64,000 nucleotides of DNA from Rhizophlyctis rosea. Lineage: Eukaryota > Chytridiomycota > Chytridiomycetes > Rhizophlyctidales > Rhizophlyctidaceae. Below the pieces are notes generated by a model that saw nothing but the letters and a program-made list of their open reading frames with translations, searched no databases and had not been told where the DNA came from. Of the stretch, positions 32,758 through 43,526 are shown one piece after another. A program made the position numbers and the translations under genes. Each line of letters opens with the position of its first letter. The first letter of the stretch is position 1. The stretch is from assembly GCA_027596075.1 (NCBI GenBank), contig JADGJC010000014.1, positions 124,001 through 188,000 of the forward strand. The letters run 5' to 3'.

Positions 32758-35096
32758 TTACCCCAACGCCTTCCGCAACCCATTCCATTTCCGCAACAAC
32801 TCCCCCCTCTCATTCTCACACTCCGCAAACCGCGTCTTCGTATCTCTCAAAACGTCCTGCAATACCGCCACCTCATCCACCAACTCCGCATTCTTATGTG
32901 TCAGCTCTAAATTCTTTACCGCCAATCTATCCATCTCCTCCTTCACCCCTACCTCCGCCTCCTTCCTTGCTACCTCCTTCGCCCCCGCCGATTCATCCAC
33001 TATCCGCCTCAACCGCTCCACCTCCTCCGCTTTCTCATCATGCTGCACCCGCACCTCCAAAAGCTTATTAGCTAGCTCGATATGCTCCTTATTCAATTGC
33101 TCAAACTCCGCCTCCATCCTCCGCACCGTCTCCATCAACCGCCGGTTATCAATCTCTAACCGTTGTACCTCCTTCGCCTCCGGTGATGCTTTCCGCATCA
33201 TGTCCGTGAATTCTACTGCTAGTTTGTCCAATCGATGCTTCGTCACCCGCACACTTGATGCGTCGATGATTAGTGCTGCGACGGACCCGCCATAAACGTC
33301 GAATAATCCGTTTTTGAGGAATTCGAGTGCGGGCTCGAAGTCTAGGGTGAGGATATGGTCGACGTTCCGTTTAATGAGTGCTAGCGCGAACCGAAGCATG
33401 CTGTCCACGCCTTCTGCAAAAACTATGTCCATGATGCGGAAAACGATGTTCAAGGGGAAGCGGTAGGCAAACATCGTCATGAACCTATAAAACCAATGAC
33501 AGGGTGATCAGTGCCATTGTCGATTAAAAGCATACTAAACGATTGCAGAACACGTACCACGGGGAAGCATACATAGTGGACTTTACGTCCTGTTGCTCCA
33601 AATGTTTATGTACGGCCGGGAACAGTTCTTCCAAAAGTTTGTCGTACTGATATAATCGGAGTTGCAAACCCGTCATTTGTGGTGTGTACAGCTCGCGAAG
33701 GTTGTAATCCTTCATGAGTCGCACTAGAACACAAAACGCTTCCTCATCTGGCATCTGGAAGGGGGTTGCATGCTTGAATTCTGATCGACCGCACGCGCCA
33801 AAAAATGGTCAAAACTTACATTCAACAACAGGGCTCCGACAATGAAGGCAATCCCCTGACAATACCCAATTTCCGGATCATAAAGCGAGTAGGCCTTAAT
33901 GATGTTGAACAAGCTTTCCTGCCCCGGCCCCATAGGCTCCACAAATCGCTCGTGTTTTGGGAACGTTCGCGCCAGATCCCGTTGTATGATTTTCTCGTGG
34001 ATGGATGTGCGGGTGAGGAGATGGGCGTATTGGGCTTCCAGATCTGGCGATTTGCCCTTGCACATGAGTTGCCATACCATCCCGCGGATGGCGTCCGGGA
34101 TGCCTTGTTGCAGCTTTTTGGTAAAGGTTCGAGGATGTTTACGTGCCGTGGTTTCGTAGTCGTTCATTACTTTCCCCCAGAAGTCTGTATGACGGTACGC
34201 AATGCGCTCATTAGCTCCTGTCTTATGACATTTACGGAATTGAAGAAATTGATCCTCACCCCAATCTATCTGCTCTCCCTCATCTTCGCCCTCCGCCGTC
34301 TTATCCTCCGGTGACTTCCCATCAACTGTTTTACCCTCTGCCCCCTTCCCTTCACCCGTAAACGACTCTCGAACTGCCTGGAAACTAGCTTGCAAGTATG
34401 CACTAGGCCAGTACGATGCCTTCTTCGCACCCTCTGGTTGCGGTGTTTGTGCCCGCTTCTGTTCCTCCAATCGTGCTATGAGGAACTCCTCTTCGCCATA
34501 TCCGTTTATCGGTGTCCCTGCTTCGTCCATGGATATAATCGATGCATGTCGAGGTGCGTTTGAAGTAGTAGAGGAAGGAACAGATGGAGAATCAGTGATG
34601 GGAGTTATGGAATCTTCGACCTGATCAGAATCCGTGCGATGTCCTCCTGAACCAGCATCCGAAGACATTGAGCGGATAGATGGCGCCCGTTCCGATCGTG
34701 GCACAAAAATACTAGTTATGCTAGTTCCTCCCGACGGCTTGCGCCTGTGCCTTGGATTGCCCATGAAGGCCGACAACGCAGAACCTTTGGATCCAAAGGA
34801 GCCCGTTCGTGTTCGGTCCGAGGATACTTCATCGCGCGTTGGAGAGGCTGCATCGTCGGAGGAGGAATTATCTGCACAAAAATTGTGGAGAACGAGTCAG
34901 CACAATTTTGATTGTTCGAGTTTGAGCGAACAGATAACCCGAACCGACCTCTAGGTGATTCAGCAATGCTACCGAAAGACGGCCGTCGCCCGTCGGTGGC
35001 GCTCCGTCCTTTCGGTGAATCCGGCGGCGACTCGGTCATGGACTTGGTGGATAATGAAGGAGTGGTAGCTGTATGGGGGCTTTCTACTGAAGTCAT
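32758..35096 (-). CDS. TBC-domain Rab GTPase-activating protein (EVI5/Gyp5 type)
   Basis: Rab-GAP acting on small GTPases in membrane traffic. On the minus strand exon 1 begins MTSVESPHTATTPSLSTKSM; the N-terminal third is Ser-rich and disordered. The TBC domain starts near KKLQQGIPDAIRGMVWQLMC. It has the catalytic Arg finger in IQRDLARTFPKHERF (IxxDxxR) and the Gln finger in DPEIGYCQGIAFIVG. It continues over two introns with MPDEEAFCVLVRLMKDYNLR, YASPW|FMTMFAYRFPLNI and FRIMDIVFAEG. The C-terminal 150 residues form a long coiled coil (ASPEAKEVQRLEIDNRRLME onward) ending RKWNGLRKALG. TBC plus C-terminal coiled coil is the EVI5/Gyp5 arrangement. Both catalytic fingers are intact. Confidence 0.93.
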
Positions 35097-36677
35097 TGTG
35101 ATGGGGAGGGCAGGGGATGTATGCAGCTAGTGGGCCAGTTCAGGTCGTTTGCGCGTCTCGAGGCGTTCACCTGTTGTTGGTCTGTTTACCAACACCCCGT
35201 GTTTGTCTATTTATGCGCCCTATATAGGATAGCGTGCCTCTATAGCTGCCGAAAAAACTATTTTTAGTGCCGTGATGCGAAATTGGTGTTCCGACCCATC
35301 TAACGAAAATGTCGTAAAAGGTGGGGAACGCCCGATTCGGGCCTGGTGGCGGCAGGTGTGGGCTGGCTGCGTTTGGGCCACATGGCACAAGATGACGTGG
35401 GATAACGGGGTAAATACTGAATTTAGCCAAAATAAATAGCGAAGTTATCTGCCACTCTTCTAACTGCATCACATTTCTTCGCGCAAACGATTACCTACCT
35501 CAGCTACTTCGAATTTTAGCATGAGACTGTCAGTTTTACTGCATTGTTGCTTTCTATTCGACATCTGTAACAACACGTCGTCAATATTACAAAGGGTTAT
35601 GTGTCTTACCACCTGTGCCAACTCTGCGTCGTTTACCTCAAAAATATCACATCCGGCGGTCGGCCGCCTGTTGCTCAATGAGTTCTGACTTCCTATACTT
35701 GAGACAAGAAAGGAATTTTTGGAAAGCCGCATGCCATAGCGACTGACTTTATGCCCAAACATTCGGACCAATATGCGAATGCATAGTCCATATTGTTGCA
35801 TGCGGAGAGGGAAATCAATAACGTATTAGGAACGGAACTGCAAATCTCTCCGTGTGAGAAATGCGGTAAACGACCTGGGACATGGAAGTAGTCGAATTCA
35901 TAGTGGTCTTTGAGATTAGCGACCAAATTGGCGCGTCACGGTATTCTCATGAACAATCAACTCAATTACCGGTAGATTGCACTCATCATGATGGCCTCTT
36001 ACCCCGGTTGCCGCCATTCTCTCTGTGAGCTGCATCGCTAACTCCCTCCCTACGTGACTGATTTGCGTGGGTCTTGTTTTGGAACTGTAACACTTGTAAC
36101 AGCAGCGCAACACAAACTCCATTCAGACTTTCTCAACGGTCACCATCCACGCGCAGACATCACCTGGAATTGCGCAGTGATATGCATTCTGAGTCCTGAC
36201 GAACACGAAGTCACTCACTCATCTATGACACCTCCGCTCACCTCCGCTGTTTGGAGAGAGCACAGGATTGAAAATGGTTGAAAATGTTGCAGCAAACTAC
36301 AAACTCGCGCGGTTTCCAATTCCAGCAAGGACCCTCGCGTGGCGCGTGTGGCCCGGAAAACAACGTGAGACAAAATGGATGTAAAGGTTGCACAGCTCCT
36401 CGTCCATGTCATTTTCGTACGACACGGAGACTCCAATCTGTTCCTCAAATTGGCCAAACATGACCAGTCAAGCAGGTGGTTCTCCAAACTGGTGCTGCGC
36501 TGTGGTGCAACAAAACTGATATGTTCCTCGTCGTTTGACTGGAGATGTTGGAGAAGGAAAAAGTCTTGGCTGATGACAGCACCGATGGCATTGCTATTTA
36601 GGCAGGGTAGTCTGGGAGGTCCCGTCCAAGCAGGTTAGTACCCCCGCACAAGTTACCTATCAATTTCATAACCCACC
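35097..36677. other. Long intergenic region between Rab-GAP and LPMO genes
   Basis: About 1.58 kb between divergent genes, the largest gap in the window. Several short frames exist, but none has a recognisable protein or paired splice sites. No repeat or RNA gene recognised. A weak TATA-like TATTTAG lies near 36595, 80 bp before the LPMO start. Confidence 0.5.
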
Positions 36678-38052
36678 ATGGTCAAGTTCCTTTTGACGCT
36701 CTCCGCCCTCGTTGCGGCGGCCAATGCCCACTATTGGATTGACAATGTTGACGGGTAAGTTTGCTATTCCATGCCAGGATGTAAACATGTGCTAACTCAC
36801 ATACACCCAGCCAAACGACCTGTCTTCGTGACCTCGCTCAATACCAGCCTATGAACCCCATCACGGGAAACAATATCACGGTTCGTAACTCTCTGTCGAT
36901 CCTCATGAAGCCATATGCTGATTCGCCGTAGACCGATGATGTCATCTGCGGTGTTATGAGGCCGCTCTACGCCGCTGACGTGAAGCCAGCGTGCGCCTAC
37001 GCTGCCGGTGGCAAGATCAAGGCGCACTACCAACCCGGACTTAGCACGGCCCACCCTGGCCCATGTGTTGTTTACGCCAGTGCCCAGACCACCGCTCCTT
37101 TCACGTGGACCAAGGTTGGTAAACAAATCATCTGCAGGACTCAGACTGCATGGGATAGCGGCTGACCACCCGACCAGATCTACTACGAGGGTTACAACGA
37201 GAAGACCAAGCAATGGTGCCAGGAGCGTGTGATTGCCAACAACAACGTCTTTGAGTACGTCCGAATGGTGCACATGGTACTATGCATCACTGCAGTTGTT
37301 GACGCTCCCTTCCAGCTTCCCCATCCCCAGCAACATGGCGGCCGGCCGCTACTTGTTCCGCATTGAGCACATCGCGCTTCACGTTGCTGCCACTCCCGGA
37401 GGTGTCCAATTGTACCCCCGCTGTGTTGATATTCAGGTGTCTGGTGGTGGAAGTGTCGTTCCCAACCAAGGTCAGTTAGGCTTCATGATCACAAGTGACG
37501 CAATGGAAGCGTCCCATTAAGCCATGCTGTCATTTCAACAGGGCTCGTCTTCCCGGGCGTCTACCAATTGGACTCCCCTGGCTTGGTCGTTGAGTGGTGG
37601 CGCGTGCAGAATGACTACCATGTCTACCAAGACCCCACCCCGTCAGTCTATGCTCCTTTCGACAACCCCACCCAGGACATCAAGCCCACCGGCAGCAGCT
37701 CCGGAACCACTACCACATCTGTTGTCCGCACTACCACTACTATCACTACGTCAACTACTCGCCCGGCCACCACAACCACTACCACAGCTCGACCTCCCAC
37801 TACCAGTACAACGGCCACCGTTCGCACTACCACAACGACGACCACCACTAGCGCTCCTCCGGCTGGCCAAACTGTGGCTAAGTACGGTCAGTGTGGCGGT
37901 AAGGGCTACACGGGGCCCACGACTTGCGCCGCTGGATGTAAGTTTCTTTTTTTCCATTTTGAGCAGAGTTCCAACGCGCTAATCATACCCTATTTTACGC
38001 ATTTCCAGCTACCTGCAAGTACTCCAACGACTACTACAGTCAATGCTTGTAA
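36678..38052 (+). CDS. AA9 lytic polysaccharide monooxygenase with C-terminal CBM1
   Basis: AA9 enzymes are copper monooxygenases that oxidatively cleave cellulose and related glycans outside the cell. Seven exons (36678-36754, 36811-36880, 36932-37114, 37178-37254, 37316-37470, 37542-37937, 38009-38052) give 333 residues. The 17-residue signal peptide MVKFLLTLSALVAAANA is cut before His18, which becomes the N-terminal copper ligand (mature HYWIDNVDG). The second ligand His is in FRIEHIALHVAA, and the axial Gln/Tyr region is GGVQLYPRCVDI. A Thr/Pro linker of about 75 residues (heavily Thr-rich) joins the catalytic domain to a CBM1 (YGQCGGKGYTGPTTCAAGST then CKYSNDYYSQCL) with its four Cys and aromatic residues. 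All active-site features are intact. It marks a cellulose-degrading life style. Confidence 0.95.
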
Positions 38053-38861
38053 GCGGCTTCTTATAGCACAGTTGCATGATGTTTTGTCTTGCATGTGATT
38101 TGTTGTGATTTCCGGTTCCTCTGTGCTTCAATGGCGTCGCGTTCCTCAAAAATGGGCAATATACAATATTTGGGCAGGTCCCAATGAGTGAGGATTCTCT
38201 GAATCAGCGTGATTGTCTGCCTTCTTTTGAACGTTTGTGGTAGAGGTGATGGTGGAAGCCTGGCGGATGTACTCAATGGGATGAGGGATTCCAGAATTTT
38301 TGGAAAGTGATGAGTGTATTTGGATGCCCGCTCTGATAGGACAATGTTTGCAAGTCCTTGGTGCATATTATGTCTGATTGTTGGTATCTTCTTGATATAC
38401 TCTTGCATGAATGAAGTGTCCGTGATTTGCTTTCTTGCTTGGACGCAAGAGGTCTGATGCATGGAGAAGGGAATGTAGGGTGGATACCCAAGAGGATGAG
38501 ATTGCAGAGTTACATAAGATGCCTGACGAGCTGGCATTTTGATGTTTGTCAAAACTTATGTACCACTCCGAACACCATCAAATTCATCAAGCCCCCATTT
38601 ACTCATGCCTGCGCGGACACAAATCTGTATCAGACGTGATGCTGCAAGCTCCAACAAGGTTGAAGGCGACAAGGACCCTGTAACTCGTCACATGCGCAAA
38701 TTGGGTGGGCGCCACCAAGCCACAACCATCGTGCAACCTTGAAGTGGGGTTTAGAAATCACTCCCCTCCAGCTTGGTCGAATATAAAAGCTCCAGCTCAC
38801 ACCCTTTCCCACCACAATCTACAAAACCCACCAACCTTTCACAAAACTAGCAACCTTTACA
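38053..38861. other. Intergenic between LPMO and ATX1
   Basis: About 810 bp with no convincing gene. Contains the LPMO 3' UTR and, at 38782-38788, the TATA box of ATX1. Confidence 0.5.
38782..38788 (+). promoter_or_regulatory. TATA box of ATX1
   Basis: TATAAAA in the context CGAATATAAAAGC, 74 bp upstream of the ATG at 38862. Confidence 0.65.
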
Positions 38862-39196
38862 ATGACGGAGGTAAGAGCTTGTCCCCCGATAATTCGTCAC
38901 AGAGTGAGAGTCTCACGTCTCTTCGCTTTCCAGCAAACCTACACCTACAAAGTCGGCATGAGCTGCTCTGGCTGCTCTGGCGCCGTCGACCGGGTTTTGA
39001 AGAAGGTGAGAGCACCTCTCTCCAATTCAAAAGCTCCTGTTCGAGTCATAACAACGTATGTTTCAAACAGACCGCTGGCGTTTCCTCCTACGACATTTCG
39101 CTTGAGAAACAGACCGTCGTTGTCAAAACGTCTTTAAGTCAGAACGAAGTGTTGGAAGTTATCAAGAAGACCGGAAAGCCCGTCGAAGTTGCATAA
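38862..39196 (+). CDS. ATX1: Cytosolic copper chaperone Atx1
   Basis: Atx1 carries Cu(I) to the Golgi copper ATPase (Ccc2/ATP7). Three exons, the first only 9 coding bases (38862-38870, 38934-39005, 39071-39196), give 68 residues. It is a single heavy-metal-associated domain: QTYTYKVGMSCSGCSGAVDR has the MxCxxC copper site at MSCSGC; then VSSYDISLEKQTVVVKT and VLEVIKKTGKPVEVA, with the conserved Lys (KKTGK) near the second metal-site loop. The size and lack of extra domains exclude Ccs1. The tiny first exon (M-T-E) would be missed by frame scanning. It is tail to tail with the GST gene, 57 bp between stops. It supplies copper to the secretory pathway, where LPMOs could be metallated; that link is inference. 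Confidence 0.95.
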
Positions 39197-39253
39197 AATT
39201 CTTCTCCGTTCCCCATTATGTCATATAGTAATTCTGTCCCTGCGCTACAGCTC

Positions 39254-40250
39254 CTAACTGGTGCCTGTCTGAGTATTTTGGTATATGTCTGGTGTCTGGT
39301 TTGGCTTGTCTGGTTGCTGGTCAGGATGAGCTTTTTGAAACGCAGGGTGCTCGGCACACTTCGCCGCGATGCGGTTGATAGTAGGGAATGCTGCTGTGTC
39401 GAGACCGAACCTGCAGGATACGATTGGGGTTATGACCCGGCCAGAGCCCCGACTTTGATTTTCTCGTGGTCATACCTGGCGGCGTTGAAAAGCTGAGGAA
39501 TCAAGCACACATCCGCTAATGTGATTTGGTCTGAACCGGAGTAAATAAAGTCGTCAGTTCAGCAGTCATTCAAGCACCTGATGTCTGCAGACACGTCAAG
39601 CACTTCTTTGTGCACGCTGACGATGACCCACCTCCGACGCAATAGGTTCCAGCTGTCTCCTGCAACATCTTCTCAACAGCTGTTTTGGAAGGAATGCTTC
39701 AGCTAACCCTGCAATAGGATTGAGCCAATATGACATATACCTGTCAAACCACGGTTAACCCAGAACCGTCCCCACTCATCTTTATCGCCGCCAATGGATT
39801 CCACTTTCTTCAGAACTCGCAAATTTTGGACAGGATGCGTATCGCATACAATGGTGTTCATTATAGCTCTGACTTGAGCTCGGACTATGGGATCATTGGG
39901 AAGCAGCGATGGGTGTTGAGGGCTTGGGTATAGTTCTTCCAATAGCTCCATGATGGCCGGTGATTGAGAGAATTTCTTATCCCCAATGATGAGAACTGGA
40001 ACTGTTCCATTTGGGTTAAGCATCAAGTGCTCGGGTGATGTCTATCATTGGATTGGAAGTCAATGGTCTTGAATTTGAACGCGTTTGTGCGGAAGAACGA
40101 GTACGTGCAGCTCCTCACCTGTTCGCCTTGCAGCAAGTTTACAAAACGAGGCTCGTATGCCAGGCCCTTGTAATTCAACACCGCGCGCACGCGCCAAGCG
40201 GCTCCACTCCGCCAATATGTGTAAAGGATAAGTTTGTTATCTTGCGACAT
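39254..40250 (-). CDS. maiA: Zeta-class glutathione S-transferase / maleylacetoacetate isomerase
   Basis: Maleylacetoacetate isomerase catalyses the penultimate step of tyrosine and phenylalanine breakdown, using glutathione. On the minus strand five or six exons give about 230 residues. The N-terminal thioredoxin-like domain reads LYTYWRSGAAWRVRAVLNYK then VNLLQGEQ|TSPEHLMLNPN followed by GTVPVLIIGDKKFSQSPAIM. The helical domain has RAIMNTIVCDTHPVQNLRVL, EKMLQETAGTYCVG|DQITLA followed by DVCLIPQLFNAAR, then FPTINRIAAKCAEHPAFQKA followed by HPDQQPDKP, which is the zeta-class end. The active-site motif is RSGAAWRVR rather than animal RSSCSWRVR: the first Ser is kept and the Cys is Ala, as in many bacterial enzymes. 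Correct splicing at NRGLT|AVEKML needs the acceptor after AAAACAG. Stop at 39256-39254. Confidence 0.9.
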
Positions 40251-41187
40251 TGTTCCTTTGTGGGTGAAAATACGCGATGCCTTTTGACACGCGATGGGTT
40301 GTGTGGGAACTTGGAAGCAAGGAGCTGGAGGGGGTTCAGGGCCCGCATTTCCATTTGAAATTGCAGTCTTTAATTAAACCTCAATCACGTGAGCTTGTCT
40401 GTCATCTTCCGGCCCTCCCACAGAGTCCAACGCCGAGCTGCCCAGCTGCAAGCCCCGGCTACAAAATTTGGCCTCATATCAAAATCGGTAATTTTCACAT
40501 CGTCATCCTTTTTCATTCCGGTCCATCCTCCTGCTCCCCTTTGAAGGCCGAAACCCACGTCGCGGCTGCTCATCCGTATCGTGACAAAGTGTCGTAATAA
40601 CCGTCCCCCGCGTCAACTGGACGTAGAGTCAGCACGGGTGGAGGTGACGGACGGAACAGGGTGTATTGACGAAACAGCATACGTGTTCAGAGAGAATCGC
40701 TCAAGCGAGTATAAACCAAAGCGCCATCCCCATCTCATCGCCATCTAGGCGCGAGATTGCGCTCGAGATTTTATACCTCATTTAGCCCACAAGAGCACTG
40801 CTCAAACATTATCCTGTTTCGAGATAGTATACCTCATTGGACCATCAAAGACGACACGATCGTGGTAAGTAAACATAGTTTTGTTTACATGTGTGGGGCT
40901 TGTGATTTTTTGTTTATTTACAAGCATACCGTGTTTTGGATTCAACACGTGCTAACAAAATTCAAGCAGATCCTTCTTGTTCGTAATCCTCATCTAGGCC
41001 ACCTTTGCGCAGCAGTTGATCAGCTGCCACTTATTACGATACCCTTCAGCTTACCATAACAATACCCGAGTTCATTTCCACTTTTAATTCCACAATCATC
41101 TGCCATATTGGTTCGCCTACTATACCGCAACCTCCAACAAGTCAGACACCTCCAGCCACCAAATTTTGAGATCAAGCTTTCATCACA
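40251..41187 (+). other. Divergent intergenic region with promoter and 5' UTR intron of the gene at 41188
   Basis: TATAAAC at 40710-40716 is a plausible TATA box. A likely 5' UTR intron runs 40865-40969: GTAAGT donor, GCTAAC branch-point-like sequence at 40951-40956, and a GCAG acceptor. No coding region recognised. Confidence 0.45.
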
Positions 41188-43082
41188 ATGTTCATGTTCA
41201 AGGCAGCCGTCGTTGCTGCAATGCTCCGCCGTGGTCCGGCCACAGCTGGATCTTACACACCACGAGCTGCCACCTCTTCACCATTTGTGGATGTTGCCTT
41301 TGCAGGGACCGGCCCAGCGGGCTTCAAGCCTTCACCTGCATTTGACCCTGCTTGGGTTGCCGGGAAGGGAAAGAATGGCATTAGCGGAAGTGGCATGCCA
41401 AGCGGAGCTGGTGAGTTTTTTGATGCTCTGGTGTACAATCTCCGGCAAGTTGCAGTACTGATTGCCATTATGCAGGTACATCAGCAACATCAGGTGCAGC
41501 AAAAGCATCAAGAACATCCAACCCTCCACCACCACCTCCTCCCGGTTCCGCCGAGCTAGCACCCCGCATCCCTCCCATCCTTTCCGCAATCTGCCTGGCC
41601 ATCCTAGCCCACAAAGCCAACGTCATCCGACGAGAACGGCAGAGGAGACTCCAAATTGCATCCATGACCATGAATACCACAACGGCGGTATCCACAAGTG
41701 CTGATAAGCGTATACGACTGAAGGGGCTCGATGTGAAGTTGCATGAGCTGATCAAGGGTGTTGATTCGGAAGGAAAGCCGTTGGCATTGCAAGATGAGGC
41801 ACAAAGGGAGGCGCAAATCCCTGTGGAAGCCGTTGTAGCGGCAGGCCATTTGTTGCAAAGGTGGACTGGACGAGATCCTCCTGCATTTATGGGACAGAAA
41901 CTAAAGTTGTTCCCTCCATTGGATGTGATCAAGGTGGGTCTCCTATCCTCATCACCATTTGTCATTCTCAATAAGGAAAAGGGAATTAAACGTGGTTTTG
42001 AACAGGCACGGAACGACCATCTTCTCATGGACGAAAGCGACGCGGATGTCCTTACCACCCTGAACCAGCAATACCCACCACTCCTAGACATCACCGGCGA
42101 AGGACCCGTCATCCTTTCCGAACCAGCCATCGAAACAACCGTCACTCTCTCCTCCGCACCCGCTACACTCCATATGACCACTACCCCAGCCGCCGCAGCA
42201 CTAACAAAACCCATCCTCGCCCACCTTACCGACACCGCCCAAAACCTGGCCACTCAAATCCTCACTCTCGTCACAAGCTGGCTGGGATCCACATCCAGCC
42301 TTCTGAGCAAGAAGCTCCTCCCCTCCGAACTGCATGAAGAGATCAACTTCCTGAGCGAGTACATCCGGTTGTGTGTACAAGCTGAGCAGGTGTTACAGCT
42401 GCCGTTGATGTTCCCTGGGGAGTACGAGGTGGATGGGGAGGGTGGCGTGGTAGGGTTAAAGCGACCCGTTGGGGTGTTCCTTGTACGGATGCTTGCGCGG
42501 GGAGTTGTCGGAGGCGTTGTTGGGTTGGCGATGTACCTGGGTATGGGGAAGAAACATTTACCTGTAGAAGATGAGGAAAGTGGAGAGGGCGGAAGTGACA
42601 GTGAAGGGTATGGTGGGGATGAGATTCTGGCTATCATGGAGGGTGACGCGGGGATTCCTATGCCTGTAGTATCATTGGAAAGTCTCCGTCTTGATGAGAG
42701 GGAGAAGGGGAAGGAGGCTGCAGATGGAGATGTGATGTCCACTGCTGGTCAATTGTCGACGTCTCCATCCGCTACACCTTCAACAAACTCCGTATACGAA
42801 GCCAAAGCCGCAGCATCAACCCTACCCTCACCACCACCCACCCCCGCACCCGGTGTCCGTCCCCCATACTACTCATTCGCATCTTCATCATCGGCAGCCA
42901 GCTCATCGGATGTAGCATACTCTTCCGGTGAAGAAATGGACGACCAACTGCGCATGCGCAGAATGCGGTTGCCGGAGCGGTTGATGCGGTTAGAGTACGA
43001 GATGTTTGTTGGGGAGAGTGGGGATGAGGGTGATGGAGAGGAGGAGGATGAATTTGATGAAGATGGTGTTGATGCTTGGTAG
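41188..43082 (+). CDS. Unrecognised protein with Pro-rich N-terminus and hydrophobic segments
   Basis: Exon 1 (41188-41411, MFMFKAAVVAAMLRRGPATA ...) splices after GMPSGAG into exon 2, which begins TSATSGAAKAS and a run of six prolines. A probable further intron, 41934-42005 (GTGGGT to AACAG), is 72 nt, a multiple of three and free of stops, so it could be skipped or retained. Total length is about 520-550 residues. A hydrophobic stretch (IPPILSAICLAILAHKA) near residue 105 is followed by a basic RRERQRR. Another lies near residue 330-350 (FLVRMLARGVVGGVVGLAMY). The C-terminal 170 residues are acidic and Ser/Pro-rich, ending in a Glu/Asp tail (DEFDEDGVDAW). The layout suggests an organelle membrane protein with cytosolic tails, but I recognise no family. 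Confidence 0.7.
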
Positions 43083-43526
43083 ATGTTGGGGAATATTTAT
43101 GTGATGTTGTTTTTACTAGTGTTTGGAAATATATAATACATTTCAACCTATTCGTTGGTGTGAAGGCTGTGATGAGAGCTTGGGGAACAGCGACCGATGC
43201 AGCGGGGTTATCCATATGCACGTGGGAAGTTGCTGCCGGTTGGAAGTTGCTGCCGTGGAACAGCTCTTGCTCTTGGGCAGGGAAGCACAGAGGGGGACAG
43301 TGGACACGAAGGGACACAAAATGGACACAAGGTGATTAGCCCGGCCTCGGAGGAGGACAGGCTTGAAGTTTGAACTTTCCCTTCCATGACTAGCCTACAT
43401 ATCATCGCCCAAGTTGTGAACCCGTTTGCGCGTCGAATCCTCTTCTCCTTCTCTATCACTTACCAACTCACTGTTTCGAAAATTGATTGATTTCCAGAAC
43501 CTCATACGAAGTGACGTTGCTCAAAA
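43083..43526. other. Intergenic
   Basis: A 440-bp spacer between same-strand genes; no element recognised. Confidence 0.45.

Noticed and set aside
35167..36640. Several short frames between the Rab-GAP and LPMO genes
   Set aside because: None has a known motif, a consistent codon pattern or splice partners.
41468..42253. Minus-strand open frame of 261 codons opposite the gene at 41188
   Set aside because: No recognisable protein; the plus strand has a spliced gene with a 5' UTR intron and a continuous long frame.
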